The notes under the pieces: generated by a model
The model's database searches: none
Seen by the model: only the letters and a program-made list of their open reading frames with translations
What the model was told of the DNA's origin: nothing
DNA from: Leptolyngbya sp. CCY15150
GTDB taxonomy: Bacteria; Cyanobacteriota; Cyanobacteriia; RECH01
Assembly (NCBI RefSeq): GCF_016888135.1
Contig: NZ_JACSWB010000289.1
Span: 1-56,085, forward strand
Reading direction: 5' to 3'
Length of the DNA: 56,085 nt
In this document: positions 37,244-47,470 of the stretch, in pieces
Layout of the letters: every line of letters starts with the position of its first letter
How positions within the stretch are numbered: position 1 is the stretch's first letter
Translations under genes and position numbers: made by a program

Positions 37244-38490
37244 GCCATCGCAAACGACCATGGATACTCGGGGCGCTGGCGATCGCTGCTCTGCTGCTGC
37301 TGACCCTCGGGCTAGCTCCGGGCGGCTCTAACTTGCAGGGGTCTACCTACAGCCGTACGCCCTTTGGCTATGGGGCCTGGTATGCCCAAATGCGCCAAGA
37401 TTGCAGTCTTGATATTCGCCGCTGGCAGCGATCGCTCGACGACTTGCCAGGTTTTTATCGTGAGGAACAGGAACCGCCACCCCAAGCCATCACGCTCCTG
37501 CGGTTCTACGGTGAGTTTATGCAGCCATGGGTCTTACAGAGCAGAACTCCCGAAGATTGGGTGAGTCGGGGTAATGTGATCATCCATGTGGGGGTGCGAT
37601 CGCCTGCCACCCGTGCTCCCTTTCGCAGCCAGGTAGACACATCGGTGGGTCCGGTGCAGGTTGAGACTCGCCGCCGGGCCAATCTAGATGATCTAGATGA
37701 ACCCCAGGAGGACTTGGGCACTGTTGAACAGGTGTCGATGACCTTGCCGACCGCAGCCGATGACGCGGCGATCGCCGATGAGTATGGCACCTTAGTCTGG
37801 CAGGAGGCTGTGGGAGCAGGACGGGTGATCTATGTGGTGCCGCCGTTTCTCGCCGCCAATGCCTACCAAACGACCCTCCAGAACTTCGACTATCTCACTC
37901 AGTTGGTCACCGAACCGGGCCTACCGATTCTGGTGGATGAATTTCTGCACGGCTATTCTGGGGATGTTGAGCAGGAGGCGATCGCTGAGCCAGAGGCAGC
38001 CTGTCCACCCCGCCCCGAGCTCCAGGGTTTTTCGGCGGAAGAGCTGCCGCCCCTGCCGCCGCCGCCCACCCTCTGGGGCTACCTAGCCAAGACGCCCCTA
38101 GTGATTGTGGCAACCCAAGCGATCGCCATACTGCTGCTGCTGATATGGGATCAAAATCGGCGGTTTGGCCCACCCCAGAGGATTCCCTCAGTCACCGTAG
38201 ACAACAGTCAGGCCTATATCAACGCCTTGGCTGGGGTGCTGATCAAAGCTGGCTGTCAGCCGTTTATGGTGAACCTCATCCTCCAAGCAGAGCGACGGCG
38301 ACTGCAGCAATTCCTGGGGCTCCACGGTCAAGATCTCTCCCCAGAGGCGATCGCCCAAGCTTGGAGCCAGCAAACCCGTCAGCCCCCCGGCGATGTGTTG
38401 GCGCTCCTCACCCCTAGGCAGTCCATGAGCCAGCAAGACTTGCTACTCTGGTTGAGAACGATTCAGCGCGTTCGCCAGGCTACCAACTAA
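37240..38490 (+). CDS. DUF4350 domain protein
   Basis: A 416-residue protein with a first membrane segment at the N-terminus (WILGALAIAALLLLTLGLAP) and a second one near residue 285 (TPLVIVATQAIAILLLLIW). Between them is the DUF4350 part (GSTYSRTPFGYGAWYAQMRQ onward), which is exported. The last 110 residues are cytosolic and helical. DUF4350 proteins are regular members of MoxR-DUF58 clusters but have no fixed function. The ATG at 37240 is inside the stop of the previous gene; an earlier in-frame start at 37198 is unlikely. Confidence 0.82.
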   Translation: MSHRKRPWILGALAIAALLLLTLGLAPGGSNLQGSTYSRTPFGYGAWYAQMRQDCSLDIRRWQRSLDDLPGFYREEQEPPPQAITLLRFYGEFMQPWVLQSRTPEDWVSRGNVIIHVGVRSPATRAPFRSQVDTSVGPVQVETRRRANLDDLDEPQEDLGTVEQVSMTLPTAADDAAIADEYGTLVWQEAVGAGRVIYVVPPFLAANAYQTTLQNFDYLTQLVTEPGLPILVDEFLHGYSGDVEQEAIAEPEAACPPRPELQGFSAEELPPLPPPPTLWGYLAKTPLVIVATQAIAILLLLIWDQNRRFGPPQRIPSVTVDNSQAYINALAGVLIKAGCQPFMVNLILQAERRRLQQFLGLHGQDLSPEAIAQAWSQQTRQPPGDVLALLTPRQSMSQQDLLLWLRTIQRVRQATN

Positions 38491-38512
38491 CCCATCTCTC
38501 TGCCCCTAGTTC

Positions 38513-38561
38513 CTATCGATTTCTGTTGACTTCTATCGATTTCTGATTCCTATCGACTCCT
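38513..38561. repeat. Short direct repeats between DUF4350 and MoxR genes
   Basis: CTATCGATTTCTG occurs at 38513-38525 and 38533-38545, and a partial third copy CTATCGACTCCT at 38550-38561. Repeat step is 17-20 bases. This may be a fixed slippage product; a binding site is possible. Confidence 0.5.
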
Positions 38562-38627
38562 CATTAATCCAGAGCTCTACCCCGTCTCTGACGGCTGCCC
38601 CTCTCATTTGCTGCCCCTCTCTGCCCC

Positions 38628-39593
38628 ATGAGTTCTTCCCCTGTGAACCATCCTTCCTCGCTCTTCGAACGCCTCAACACCACCATCAGCCGCATTGTGG
38701 TGGGACAAACCACCGTTGTCCACCACCTCATGGTGGCGCTGCTGTCGGGGGGACATGTGATTCTAGAAGGCGTGCCGGGGACAGGTAAAACCCTAACGGT
38801 GAAAGCCTTGTCCCAGTTGATCAAAGCCGATTTTCGCCGCATTCAGCTCACCCCCGATGTCTTGCCCTCGGATATTCTCGGGACTAACATTTTTGACCTG
38901 AATACCCGCAGCTTTAGCCTAAAGCGCGGGCCGGTGTTTACCGAGATCCTGCTGGCCGACGAAATTAACCGCACGCCGCCCAAAACCCAATCGGCACTGC
39001 TAGAAGCCATGGAGGAGCAGCAGGTCACCCTGGATGGCGATCGCTTGCTGTTGCCAGATTTATTCTGGGTGATTGCCACCCAAAATTCCCTGGAGTTTGA
39101 AGGTACCTATCCCTTGCCAGAGGCGCAGCTCGATCGCTTCTTGTTCAAACTCGTGGTGGACTATCCCAGCCCTAGTGCCGAACGCCAGATGCTGGCCAAT
39201 GCCCAATCGGGACTGCAAACCAAGCGGGTGAATCTAGAGCAACTGAAGCCCATCGCTACCGTGGAGCACATTCTCACCGCTCGCCGACTGGTGCAGCAGG
39301 TGGAGGTGGCAGATCCCCTGCTCGATTACCTGATGACCTTAGTGCAGCGCACTCGCCAGCATCCTGACCTGTCCTTAGGAGCTTCCCCCCGGTCTGCGGT
39401 TGCTTGGCTCCAGGCCAGCAAGGCCCATGCTTGGCTGGAAGGACGCAGTTTTGTCACCCCCGATGACCTAAAAGCGATCGCCCCTCCCCTGTTGCGCCAC
39501 CGACTGATTCTGCGCCCAGAAGCTCAGCTAGATGGGCTGCAAGCCGAGCCGATCATTGCTGCCATCCTCAGCCAAGTGCCCGTACCGCGATGA
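38628..39593 (+). CDS. MoxR family AAA+ ATPase
   Basis: A 321-residue AAA+ protein. Walker A is GVPGTGKT (residues 48-55), Walker B LLADEINR (about 108-115), sensor 1 is WVIATQNSLEFEGTYPLPEAQLDRF, and SPRSAVAWLQASKAHA gives sensor 2. MoxR proteins are chaperone-like ATPases that act with partners carrying von Willebrand A or DUF58 domains to insert cofactors or mature membrane proteins. The DUF58 gene overlaps its end by four bases. The start gives MSSSPVNHPSSLFERL; the domain itself begins at about residue 13. Confidence 0.93.
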   Translation: MSSSPVNHPSSLFERLNTTISRIVVGQTTVVHHLMVALLSGGHVILEGVPGTGKTLTVKALSQLIKADFRRIQLTPDVLPSDILGTNIFDLNTRSFSLKRGPVFTEILLADEINRTPPKTQSALLEAMEEQQVTLDGDRLLLPDLFWVIATQNSLEFEGTYPLPEAQLDRFLFKLVVDYPSPSAERQMLANAQSGLQTKRVNLEQLKPIATVEHILTARRLVQQVEVADPLLDYLMTLVQRTRQHPDLSLGASPRSAVAWLQASKAHAWLEGRSFVTPDDLKAIAPPLLRHRLILRPEAQLDGLQAEPIIAAILSQVPVPR

Positions 39594-40918
39594 TTCCCTC
39601 CCGCCAGACCTACCTGATTTTGCTGCTGGTTACGGCCTTGGGGGTTGGCTTGGCTACCCTCACCCAGTCCGCCATGCCGACCGCGACCGTGCAGCCCATT
39701 GCCTTGCTGCTTTTGGGGGTGGATATCGGCATCGTGGTTGCCATGATCTTGGATAGCTGGCGAGTTCGTCCCCACCGGGTCACGGTTGAGCGCAGCTTGG
39801 ACGATCGCCTCTCCATTGGGCGTGAGAATTTGGTGCAGGTGACGGTGACCACAGGCGATCGCCCTGCTGTGGTGCAACTTCGTGACACGTACCCCGCCGT
39901 TTTTACCGCTACCCCGCCACAGTTTTTCCTAACTCTGCCCGCCCATCATCAAGAAACCTTGACCTACACGATTTTCCCCACCGCGCGGGGAGACTATGCC
40001 TGGGGCAAGATCTATCTGCGGCAGCGGGGGGCTTGGGGGCTGGGCTGGGATAGCTGGACGGTGGATCAAGCCCGGAGCGTGGCGGTTTTTCCTGATCTGA
40101 TTGGGCTGCGATCGCTGTCCATTCGCCTCACCTTGCAAACCAGCGGCAGCATCCGTCGAGCCCGCCGCCAGGGGATGGGGACTGAATTTGCCGAACTGCG
40201 AGACTACGGCACTGGTGATGATCCAAGGTTGATTGACTGGAAGGCCACCGCCCGCCGCAACCGTCCCCTGATTCGTGTGCTTGAACCCGAACAGGAACAA
40301 ACCCTGATGATTTTGCTGGATCGGGGTCGCTTGATGACCGCTCAAGTGGAGGGATTGAAGCGATTTGACTGGGCTCTCAATGCCACTCTTTCCCTGTCCC
40401 TTGCGGCACTGCAACGGGGCGATCGCGTCGGGGTAGGCGTGTTTGATCGGCAGATGCATAGGTGGATTCCCCCCGATCGCGGCTCCCAGCAGTTGCCCAA
40501 ACTGCTCCGTTGCCTGACGCCCATTCAACCGGTCTTACTGGAGCCCGACTACCTCGATGCCGTGAGCCAGGTGACCCGTCAACAAACCCGGCGCGCCTTG
40601 GTGGTGCTGCTCACCGACATTATTGACCAAACGGCGTCCAGTGACGTGCTGTCGGCCATGGGGCGGTTGACGCCGCGCTACCTGCCCTTTTGCGTCGCCC
40701 TGCGCGATCCCTACATTGATCGCCAGGCCCAAGCGCCCAGTCCAACGGTAGAGGCAGGCTATGCCCGCGCCGTGGCCCTCGATTTACTGCAGCAGCGCCA
40801 CCTGGCCCTGGCCCTCCTACAGCGGCGCGGCGCACTGATTCTGGATGCCCCCGCCCATCAGATCACCGATCAACTCGTGGATCGCTACCTGCAACTCAAA
40901 GCCCGTAGCCAACTTTGA
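39590..40918 (+). CDS. DUF58 domain protein
   Basis: A 442-residue protein with two N-terminal membrane helices (about residues 6-22 and 32-50) and a cytosolic DUF58 domain, which belongs to the von Willebrand A-like fold. The central DUF58 motif is visible: ELRDYGTGDDPRLIDWKATARRN, followed by MILLDRGRLM, a MIDAS-like strand. Partner of MoxR in many bacteria. The ATGA overlap with moxR implies coupling and a common complex. Confidence 0.9.
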   Translation: MIPSRQTYLILLLVTALGVGLATLTQSAMPTATVQPIALLLLGVDIGIVVAMILDSWRVRPHRVTVERSLDDRLSIGRENLVQVTVTTGDRPAVVQLRDTYPAVFTATPPQFFLTLPAHHQETLTYTIFPTARGDYAWGKIYLRQRGAWGLGWDSWTVDQARSVAVFPDLIGLRSLSIRLTLQTSGSIRRARRQGMGTEFAELRDYGTGDDPRLIDWKATARRNRPLIRVLEPEQEQTLMILLDRGRLMTAQVEGLKRFDWALNATLSLSLAALQRGDRVGVGVFDRQMHRWIPPDRGSQQLPKLLRCLTPIQPVLLEPDYLDAVSQVTRQQTRRALVVLLTDIIDQTASSDVLSAMGRLTPRYLPFCVALRDPYIDRQAQAPSPTVEAGYARAVALDLLQQRHLALALLQRRGALILDAPAHQITDQLVDRYLQLKARSQL

Positions 40919-41023
40919 CCGACTTTCCGACATAATAAGTCCAAGCTAGTTGCGTCTAGCTGCGTTCAAACCAGTGGGCGATCGCCCCTGGGTTCATCCC
41001 GGTTAGTTCCGCCATTGTCTTGT

Positions 41024-42685
41024 ATGAGCCAGGATTTTCTCCAGATTCAAAACCTGCGGGTTGCCTATCCGCCTTCCTCCCGCGCCCAGCACCGCCAGGC
41101 CTCGACCGAGGACTGGGCCGTCAATGACGTATCGTTGTCCATCGCGGCTGGACAACGGCTGGGGCTGGTGGGAGAATCCGGCTGCGGAAAATCTACCCTG
41201 GGGCGGGCGGTGCTGCAACTGCTGCCCCCCCGGAGCCAAGTGGATGGCCAGGTGCTGTTTCAGGGGCAATCGGTGTTTGACCTATCGCCCCCGGCCCTGC
41301 GCAAGTTTCGGGGAGAAGCGATCGCCCTGATTTTCCAAGACCCCATGACCCGGCTGAATCCGCTGATGACCGTGGGGTGGCACTGTATGGAAACCCTGCG
41401 CGCCCATCACCCCCACCTCAGCCCACGGCAACTGCGGGAAAAAACGGTGGAAGCGCTGGAAACGGTCAATATTCCCGCCAACCGCTGGATGCAGTATCCC
41501 CATGAGTTTAGCGGCGGTATGCGGCAGCGGGTAGCCATTGCCTTGGCCCTGCTGCTCGAACCGAAAATGATTGTGGCCGATGAACCCACCACGAGTCTGG
41601 ACGTTACCGTTTCTGCCCAAATTCTCACCGAACTGACCCGCCTTTGCGACCAACGCCAGATGGGGCTGCTGCTGATTTCCCATGACTTGGCTCTGGTGGG
41701 AGAATATTGCGATCGCTTGGCGGTGATGTATGAGGGCAAGCTGGTGGAGATGGGCGAGGTAGACACGGTGTTGACGAGTCCTCAGCATCCCTATACGCGA
41801 TCGCTGCTCCAGGCCGCTCGGTTGCTCCAGGCCAGCGAAGGGGCGATCGCTTCCCAGGAGCCAGCGAAGGAACCGATTCTCAAGTTACGCCATCTCAAGC
41901 AGCACTTCACCCTAGAAGATAATCCCATTGCTCGCCTGCTGACGCGATCGCCCCGCCGCACCATTAAGGCCGTAGATGGAGTGGATCTAGATCTGTATCC
42001 AGGAGAAATCCTGGGGCTGGTGGGTGAGTCGGGCTGCGGCAAAAGCACCCTCTCCCGCACCATCCTGCACCTGCTGCGTCCCACCAGCGGCACCGTCGAA
42101 TTCCTCGGGCAGGACCTCACCCAGATGGATCGGCAGCATCTGCGCCAGCAGCGTCGCCAGATGCAGATGATCTTCCAAGACCCCCATGCCTGCCTCAATC
42201 CCATGATGACCATTGGGCAGAGCATTACCGATCCGCTGCTGGTACATCGGTTGGCCGACGCGACGGAAGCCAAGCGCCGGGTCTATGCCATGCTGGAGCG
42301 GGTGGGTTTAGATCCCAAGGAATATTACCCGCGCTATCCCAGCGATCTCTCCGGCGGACAGCAGCAGCGGGTGGCGATCGCCCGCGCCCTGATCACCCAG
42401 CCCAAGCTGCTGATCTGCGACGAGCCGGTGAGTATGCTGGATGCCAGTGTCCAGGCCCAGGTGCTGGATCTGATGCTTGACCTGAAGCGCGACTTTGACC
42501 TCACCTACCTATTTATCACCCATGATCTTTGGGTGGCTCGTTTCCTCTGCGATCGCATTGCCGTGATGAATGCTGGCAAGATCGTAGAACTAGGGGCAAC
42601 GGCCGACCTCTTTGCCCATCCCCAACATCCCTACACCCAAACTCTCCTGAGTGCCGCACCCCTGCTGGCTCGCGGTGACGGGTAG
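41024..42685 (+). CDS. Fused two-domain peptide/Opp-type ABC transporter ATPase
   Basis: A 553-residue protein with two complete ABC ATPase domains, like a DppD-DppF fusion. Domain 1: Walker A GESGCGKST (from residue 50), signature FSGGMRQRVAIALALL, Walker B MIVADEPTTSLD. Domain 2: Walker A GESGCGKST (from about 334), signature LSGGQQQRVAIARAL, Walker B LLICDEPVSMLD. The ends of both domains (HPYTRSLLQAAR and HPYTQTLLSAAP) are the Opp/Dpp-type oligopeptide transporter tail. It would power import of peptides or nickel-like substrates with permeases encoded elsewhere; none is in this window. ATG 41024 is taken in place of a TTG three codons earlier. Confidence 0.92.
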   Translation: MSQDFLQIQNLRVAYPPSSRAQHRQASTEDWAVNDVSLSIAAGQRLGLVGESGCGKSTLGRAVLQLLPPRSQVDGQVLFQGQSVFDLSPPALRKFRGEAIALIFQDPMTRLNPLMTVGWHCMETLRAHHPHLSPRQLREKTVEALETVNIPANRWMQYPHEFSGGMRQRVAIALALLLEPKMIVADEPTTSLDVTVSAQILTELTRLCDQRQMGLLLISHDLALVGEYCDRLAVMYEGKLVEMGEVDTVLTSPQHPYTRSLLQAARLLQASEGAIASQEPAKEPILKLRHLKQHFTLEDNPIARLLTRSPRRTIKAVDGVDLDLYPGEILGLVGESGCGKSTLSRTILHLLRPTSGTVEFLGQDLTQMDRQHLRQQRRQMQMIFQDPHACLNPMMTIGQSITDPLLVHRLADATEAKRRVYAMLERVGLDPKEYYPRYPSDLSGGQQQRVAIARALITQPKLLICDEPVSMLDASVQAQVLDLMLDLKRDFDLTYLFITHDLWVARFLCDRIAVMNAGKIVELGATADLFAHPQHPYTQTLLSAAPLLARGDG

Positions 42686-43071
42686 CATCCCTAGCTTTTG
42701 GGATCGAGTCACCCTAGTCATCCCGCGATCCGTTCCTCTGAGAATTGCGGGATTCTCCAAGAGCGATCGCCCCCATGGAGCACCAGACTGGTATGATCAA
42801 AAAACCTTTGGACTCGGTGAGTCCAGCAACCCCAGGCTGTCACTCAGCTCTCATGTGGGCTGCGGTTATCGCTCCATCTCCAAAGTCTGCCGGTGCCCCG
42901 CCAGTTCCCCTGCTTCGCCCGTTATACTGATCACTCAGTACCGATCTACATTGGCTCGGTCTGTCTACGATGGTGTGTGGGATTGATCGATTGAGAAATC
43001 CGGCTCCATCGCCTCTGATTCACGACGTCATTCGCCATCCAACCTAGTTATAGGTCTGCACAGGATCCTTC
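42686..43071. other. 386-bp spacer upstream of aar, without ado
   Basis: No gene of any length supported. In many cyanobacteria the ado gene lies just upstream of aar; no ferritin-like ADO sequence is found here on either strand. The region should hold the aar promoter, which I could not place. Confidence 0.6.
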
Positions 43072-44109
43072 ATGTTTGGTCTCATCGGTCACCTTACCAG
43101 TCTTCAACACGCTCAATCTGTCGCTCATGATTTGGGCTATCCCGAATACGCCGACCAGGACTTAGATTTCTGGTGTAGCGCTCCGCCACAAATCGTAGAC
43201 ACCATCAAAGTTACAAGTCTCACCGGTCAACAGATCGAAGGGTACTACGTTGAATCTTGCTTTTTGCCAGAAATGCTAGCCGCTCGGCGCATTAAGGCGG
43301 CCACCCGCAAGATTATCAATGCCATGGCCCACGCCCAAAAGCACAACATTGACATTACGGCCTTGGGCGGCTTCTCATCGATCATCTTCGAGAATTTTAA
43401 TCTCCAGCAGATTAAGCAGGTGCGCAACGTCAAGCTAGAGTTTGAGCGGTTTACCACCGGCAACACCCACACCGCCTACATTATCTGCCGGCAGGTGGAG
43501 CAGTCTGCTCCCAAGCTGGGCATTGATTTATCCCAAGCTACCGTAGCGGTCTGCGGCGCGACGGGCGATATTGGCAGCGCGGTTTGTCGCTGGTTGGATG
43601 CCCGCACCGATGTCAAAGAATTGCTGCTGGTGGCCCGGAATACGGAGCGACTTCAAGCGCTACAGGATGAGCTGGGTCGCGGCAAAATTTTGAGCCTAGA
43701 AGAGGCGCTACCCCAGGCGGATGTGGTGGTTTGGGTGGCGAGTATGCCCAAGGGGGTGGAGATTAATCCTGAAACCCTCAAGCATCCCTGCTTGCTGATT
43801 GACGGAGGCTATCCCAAAAACTTGGCTACCCAGCTTCAGCATCCCGAGATCCACGTGCTCAATGGCGGCATTGTGGAACATTCCTTGGATATTGACTGGA
43901 AGATCATGCAAATCGTCAATATGGACGTGCCATCGCGGCAGCTATTTGCCTGTTTTGCCGAGTCGATGCTGCTGGAATTTGAAAAGCTGTACACCAACTT
44001 TTCCTGGGGACGCAATCAAATCACCCTCGACAAGATGGATTTGATTGGCCAAGCCTCCATCAAGCATGGGTTCCGTCCCTTGCTAGCCCAGCCTAGCGGT
44101 ACAGCTTAG
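43072..44109 (+). CDS. aar: Long-chain acyl-[acyl-carrier-protein] reductase
   Basis: A 345-residue NADPH enzyme that reduces acyl-ACP to fatty aldehyde, the first step of cyanobacterial alkane synthesis. [20 protein letters not shown] is the family start. The cofactor loop is [12 protein letters not shown] (about residue 160), and Cys294 (in LFACFAE) matches the acyl-thioester cysteine described in the S. elongatus enzyme. Length is standard. The next genes are accA, SDR and folE, the same order as around the alkane genes of S. elongatus, which shows this is the orthologous place. The usual next-door partner ado is missing, so the aldehyde must go to an oxygenase encoded elsewhere or to another fate. 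Confidence 0.96.
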   Translation: MFGLIGHLTSLQHAQSVAHDLGYPEYADQDLDFWCSAPPQIVDTIKVTSLTGQQIEGYYVESCFLPEMLAARRIKAATRKIINAMAHAQKHNIDITALGGFSSIIFENFNLQQIKQVRNVKLEFERFTTGNTHTAYIICRQVEQSAPKLGIDLSQATVAVCGATGDIGSAVCRWLDARTDVKELLLVARNTERLQALQDELGRGKILSLEEALPQADVVVWVASMPKGVEINPETLKHPCLLIDGGYPKNLATQLQHPEIHVLNGGIVEHSLDIDWKIMQIVNMDVPSRQLFACFAESMLLEFEKLYTNFSWGRNQITLDKMDLIGQASIKHGFRPLLAQPSGTA

Positions 44110-44206
44110 GCCTGCAGAGGGGAAACGGCTGCTCCGGCGATCGCTTCCCCCATCCCGCAACCTTGTCTCATGGTTATTTGTTTCCCAGGTTTTTCCCCCA
44201 CCCACC

Positions 44207-45190
44207 ATGGTTACTCCTGAACGCAAGCCCATTCTTCTTGACTTCGAGAAGCCCCTCGTTGAGTTAGAGTCTCGCATCGATCAAATCCGCAGCCTTGCCG
44301 AAGAGAACGATGTCGATGTTTCGGAGCAGCTCCGGCAGCTAGAGACGCGGGCCAGCCAGCTCCGCCAGGAAATCTTCAGCAGTCTGACGCCCTCCCAGCG
44401 GCTGCAGGTGGCACGGCATCCGCGGCGTCCAAGCACCCTCGACTACATTCAGTCCATGACCGATGAATGGATTGAGCTGCATGGCGATCGCTGCACGGGC
44501 GTGGATGACAAGGCCTTGGTGGGCGGCATTGGTCGGCTTGATGGTCGGCCGATTATGATGCTAGGACACCAAAAAGGACGCGATACCAAGGATAACGTCG
44601 CCCGCAACTTTGGCATGGCCTCCCCCGGTGGCTACCGTAAAGCCATGCGGTTGATGAACCATGCTAACCGCTTTGGTATGCCCATCCTCACCTTTATCGA
44701 CACCCCCGGAGCCTATCCAGGCGTGGAAGGAGAACGGTTGGGGCAGGGGGAAGCGATCGCCTATAACCTCCGGGAAATGTTTCGCCTCGACGTACCCATC
44801 CTCTGCACCGTGATTGGGGAAGGTGGCTCCGGCGGTGCCCTGGGCGTGGGCGTAGGCGATCGCCTGTTGATGTTCGAGCATTCGGTCTACACCGTAGCCA
44901 GCCCAGAAGCCTGTGCCGCCATTCTTTGGAAAGATGCGGGCAAATCTCCCCAGGCCGCCGAAGCCCTGCGGATTACCGCCAAGGATCTCAAAAATCTGAG
45001 TATTTTGGATGAGATTGTGCCAGAACCCATTGGGGGAGCCCATTCCGATCCAGTGGCCGCCACGAGCAGCCTCAAGGCAGCTCTGCTTCGACATCTGGCA
45101 GAACTAAACCGCATGAGCAACGCCGAGCGGCGCGAGCGACGCTACCAAAAATTCCGGCAGATTGGCGTTTTTCAGGTGCCGGCCGCCTAG
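44207..45190 (+). CDS. accA: Acetyl-CoA carboxylase carboxyltransferase subunit alpha
   Basis: A 327-residue alpha chain of the carboxyltransferase that forms malonyl-CoA, the start of fatty acid synthesis. It has the family start ([16 protein letters not shown]), the [15 protein letters not shown] strand and the GxGG oxyanion part [19 protein letters not shown]-terminal [15 protein letters not shown] is typical. It lies 97 bases behind aar, putting acyl-chain supply and acyl-ACP use in one neighbourhood. accD is not in the window. Confidence 0.97.
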   Translation: MVTPERKPILLDFEKPLVELESRIDQIRSLAEENDVDVSEQLRQLETRASQLRQEIFSSLTPSQRLQVARHPRRPSTLDYIQSMTDEWIELHGDRCTGVDDKALVGGIGRLDGRPIMMLGHQKGRDTKDNVARNFGMASPGGYRKAMRLMNHANRFGMPILTFIDTPGAYPGVEGERLGQGEAIAYNLREMFRLDVPILCTVIGEGGSGGALGVGVGDRLLMFEHSVYTVASPEACAAILWKDAGKSPQAAEALRITAKDLKNLSILDEIVPEPIGGAHSDPVAATSSLKAALLRHLAELNRMSNAERRERRYQKFRQIGVFQVPAA

Positions 45191-45650
45191 ATGCTCGTTC
45201 AGCCAGCGGGGGCGATCGCTATACTCATCATTGATGAATCTCAATCAGTAGACCAGGAGTGACCGGCCGCAGGGTTCGATGCCAGTGTTATAATCCCAAA
45301 GGTGGTTAGCAATAATTGTTTACAATTGAGTTGTCTGCATCCTAGTTCACGCTCTCCCTAGGATATAGACAGGGACAAGATAACGATGCTAGCCGCAGAC
45401 GCAGAGCGTCTTCCATGGTTTTCTAGAGCGCCATCGTTACGGAGAAGCAAATCGTTCCCGTCCTCGTGATTCAAGATTACATCCCACATGAGCGAACCCT
45501 CGCAATTAACCCCGGCTCACAATTATCTGAGTCAATCGTGGTGACGTCTGCACTCAAGGGTTAGCGGTTTACACCTTATTTAGACCGAGTCTCTTCACCG
45601 TTGAGAGCAACTTTCTCTATGACACCACTGATGTTCATTCGGACTTGTTC
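45191..45650. other. 460-bp spacer with inverted repeats
   Basis: No gene. AATTGT-TT-ACAATT at 45314-45327 is an AT-rich palindrome of regulator-site size. GACGC-AGA-GCGTC near 45398 makes a small hairpin. The promoter of the SDR gene should lie here. Confidence 0.45.
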
Positions 45651-46376
45651 ATGGATATTCAACAGCGCCACCGGGCTCTAATTACTGGAGCTAGTAGTGG
45701 CATTGGCAAAGCCACGGCTCTTGCCTTTGCCCAAGCCGGTGTGGATCTAGTCTTACTAAGCCGTTCTAAAGATAACCTGCTCAAGGTTGCCGATGAGGCG
45801 CGATCGCATCAAGTTGATGTACAGATCCATCCTCTTGACCTAACCAACCTAGAGCAGATTCAGCCCGCCATTGCGGCGATCGCCCAACAGGGTGAGCCGA
45901 TTACCATCTTGGTGAACAATGCCGGCATGGGCTACACCGGCACGCTAGTGGATACGTCATTGAAGGACTGGCAGGCCGTTTTAACCCTTAACCTCACCAG
46001 CGTTTTCCAGTGTATTCAGGGCATTCTACCGTCCATGCGCGATCGCCAACAGGGCACCATCATCAACGTCGGCTCTATTGCTGGCCATCAGGCCTTTCCC
46101 GGCTGGGGTGCCTACAACGTCAGTAAAGCTGGGCTGATTGCCCTATCGAAGACCCTGGCCGCCGAAGAGCGCAGTCATGGCATTCGAGTCACGCTGATTA
46201 CCCCCGGAGCCGTGAATACGCCCATTTGGGATACCGATACGGTGCAAGCTGACTTTAACCGTACCAGTATGCTAACCCCCGAGATTGTAGCCCAGACGAT
46301 TGTTCAGGCTGCCCTGCTGCCCGCTCAGGCCGTCATCGATGAACTCGTGGTGATGCCCAGTGCCGGCGCACTTTAG
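45651..46376 (+). CDS. SDR family NAD(P)-dependent oxidoreductase
   Basis: A 241-residue Rossmann-fold short-chain dehydrogenase. Cofactor loop TGASSGIGKA at the N-terminus, NNAGMGYTG in the middle, Ser in VGSIAGHQ, and the catalytic YxxxK in YNVSK are all intact, so it is an active-type classical SDR. Substrate unknown. An SDR of this type regularly sits between accA and folE in cyanobacteria. ATG 45651 is preferred to a TTG two codons earlier. Confidence 0.88.
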   Translation: MDIQQRHRALITGASSGIGKATALAFAQAGVDLVLLSRSKDNLLKVADEARSHQVDVQIHPLDLTNLEQIQPAIAAIAQQGEPITILVNNAGMGYTGTLVDTSLKDWQAVLTLNLTSVFQCIQGILPSMRDRQQGTIINVGSIAGHQAFPGWGAYNVSKAGLIALSKTLAAEERSHGIRVTLITPGAVNTPIWDTDTVQADFNRTSMLTPEIVAQTIVQAALLPAQAVIDELVVMPSAGAL

Positions 46377-46507
46377 CATTTCAGTCCACTCTGAAATATT
46401 GCGTAGGCGTTGCTGCCTCAACCTAGGACATCGTCTCTAGGGCAACCGCTGTGGAGTAACGCCCCCATCGTTTCCCGCTTAACAGGTTCTTTATTGCACA
46501 TTTGCTC

Positions 46508-47233
46508 ATGACTATCGCCTCTTCCAATAACTCGAACGGCCTCAATAGCAAAGGGCTTGCCAATTCCCTGACCCCCAGCGAAGCCAAGCCAGCGCCTGAA
46601 ACCCGCCCCGATCGCAATACCATCAACGGTCAAGCTTCCACTCCCCACCCCACAACCGAAGAAGCTAAAGAGCAGATGATGGATGCGGTGCGGACTATTC
46701 TTCTGGGCGTTGGAGAAGACCCAGAACGGGAAGGTCTCCTCAAGACCCCTAAGCGGGTTGCCGAGGCTATGCACTTTCTCACCAGTGGCTATCAGCAATC
46801 CCTAGAGGAGCTGGTGAATGGAGCCATTTTTGATGAGGGCCACAATGAAATGGTGCTCGTCCGCGACATCAATGTATTTAGCCTCTGCGAACACCATATG
46901 CTGCCCTTTATGGGTAAGGTGCATGTCGCTTACATTCCTAACGAAAAGGTGGTTGGGCTAAGTAAGTTAGCGCGGATTGTGGAAATGTATTCCCGTCGCC
47001 TGCAGGTGCAAGAGCGGCTCACCCGTCAGGTGGCAGAAGCGGTGCAGACCATTCTCGATCCGCGTGGGGTGGCTGTGGTCATGGAAGCGAGCCACATGTG
47101 TATGGTGATGCGCGGTGTGCAAAAGCCGGGCTCTTGGACGGTGACCAGCGCCATGGTGGGTGTGTTTCAAGAGGATCACAAAACTCGCGAGGAGTTCCTC
47201 AGCCTCATTCGCCACCAGCCTGCCTTTTTCTAG
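46508..47233 (+). CDS. folE: GTP cyclohydrolase I
   Basis: A 241-residue enzyme that turns GTP into dihydroneopterin triphosphate, first step to folate and pterins. The N-terminal 50 residues are polar and non-conserved. The catalytic domain starts near [31 protein letters not shown]. Zinc and active-site residues are in [21 protein letters not shown], and [10 protein letters not shown] with [10 protein letters not shown] complete it. ATG 46508 is used instead of a TTG at 46502. Confidence 0.96.
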   Translation: MTIASSNNSNGLNSKGLANSLTPSEAKPAPETRPDRNTINGQASTPHPTTEEAKEQMMDAVRTILLGVGEDPEREGLLKTPKRVAEAMHFLTSGYQQSLEELVNGAIFDEGHNEMVLVRDINVFSLCEHHMLPFMGKVHVAYIPNEKVVGLSKLARIVEMYSRRLQVQERLTRQVAEAVQTILDPRGVAVVMEASHMCMVMRGVQKPGSWTVTSAMVGVFQEDHKTREEFLSLIRHQPAFF

Positions 47234-47470
47234 ATGACCCTTAGGATTATGCCAGGAGCGATCGCCCCTGAGGAGATCCCTGAGGTTTAGCCTAGGCAAA
47301 AACCGTTCTTAATGTTGAACCGTTAGCTTAAGGAATAAGCACTAGCATGTCCTAGGCATGCTGTTCCTCTTGCTCACGTGCCGCCCCTGTTCTGCAAAGA
47401 CTGGGGGCTTTTTGCTGGCGATCGCTCCCCCACCCCAAGGTCTATAGATCCCTTGCCTGAACCAAGACCC

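Noticed and set aside
39929-40528. 199-codon minus-strand frame inside the DUF58 gene
   Set aside because: Shadow of a conserved gene; no ribosome binding site or homology.
44561-45094. 177-codon minus-strand frame inside accA
   Set aside because: Antisense to the conserved carboxyltransferase core.
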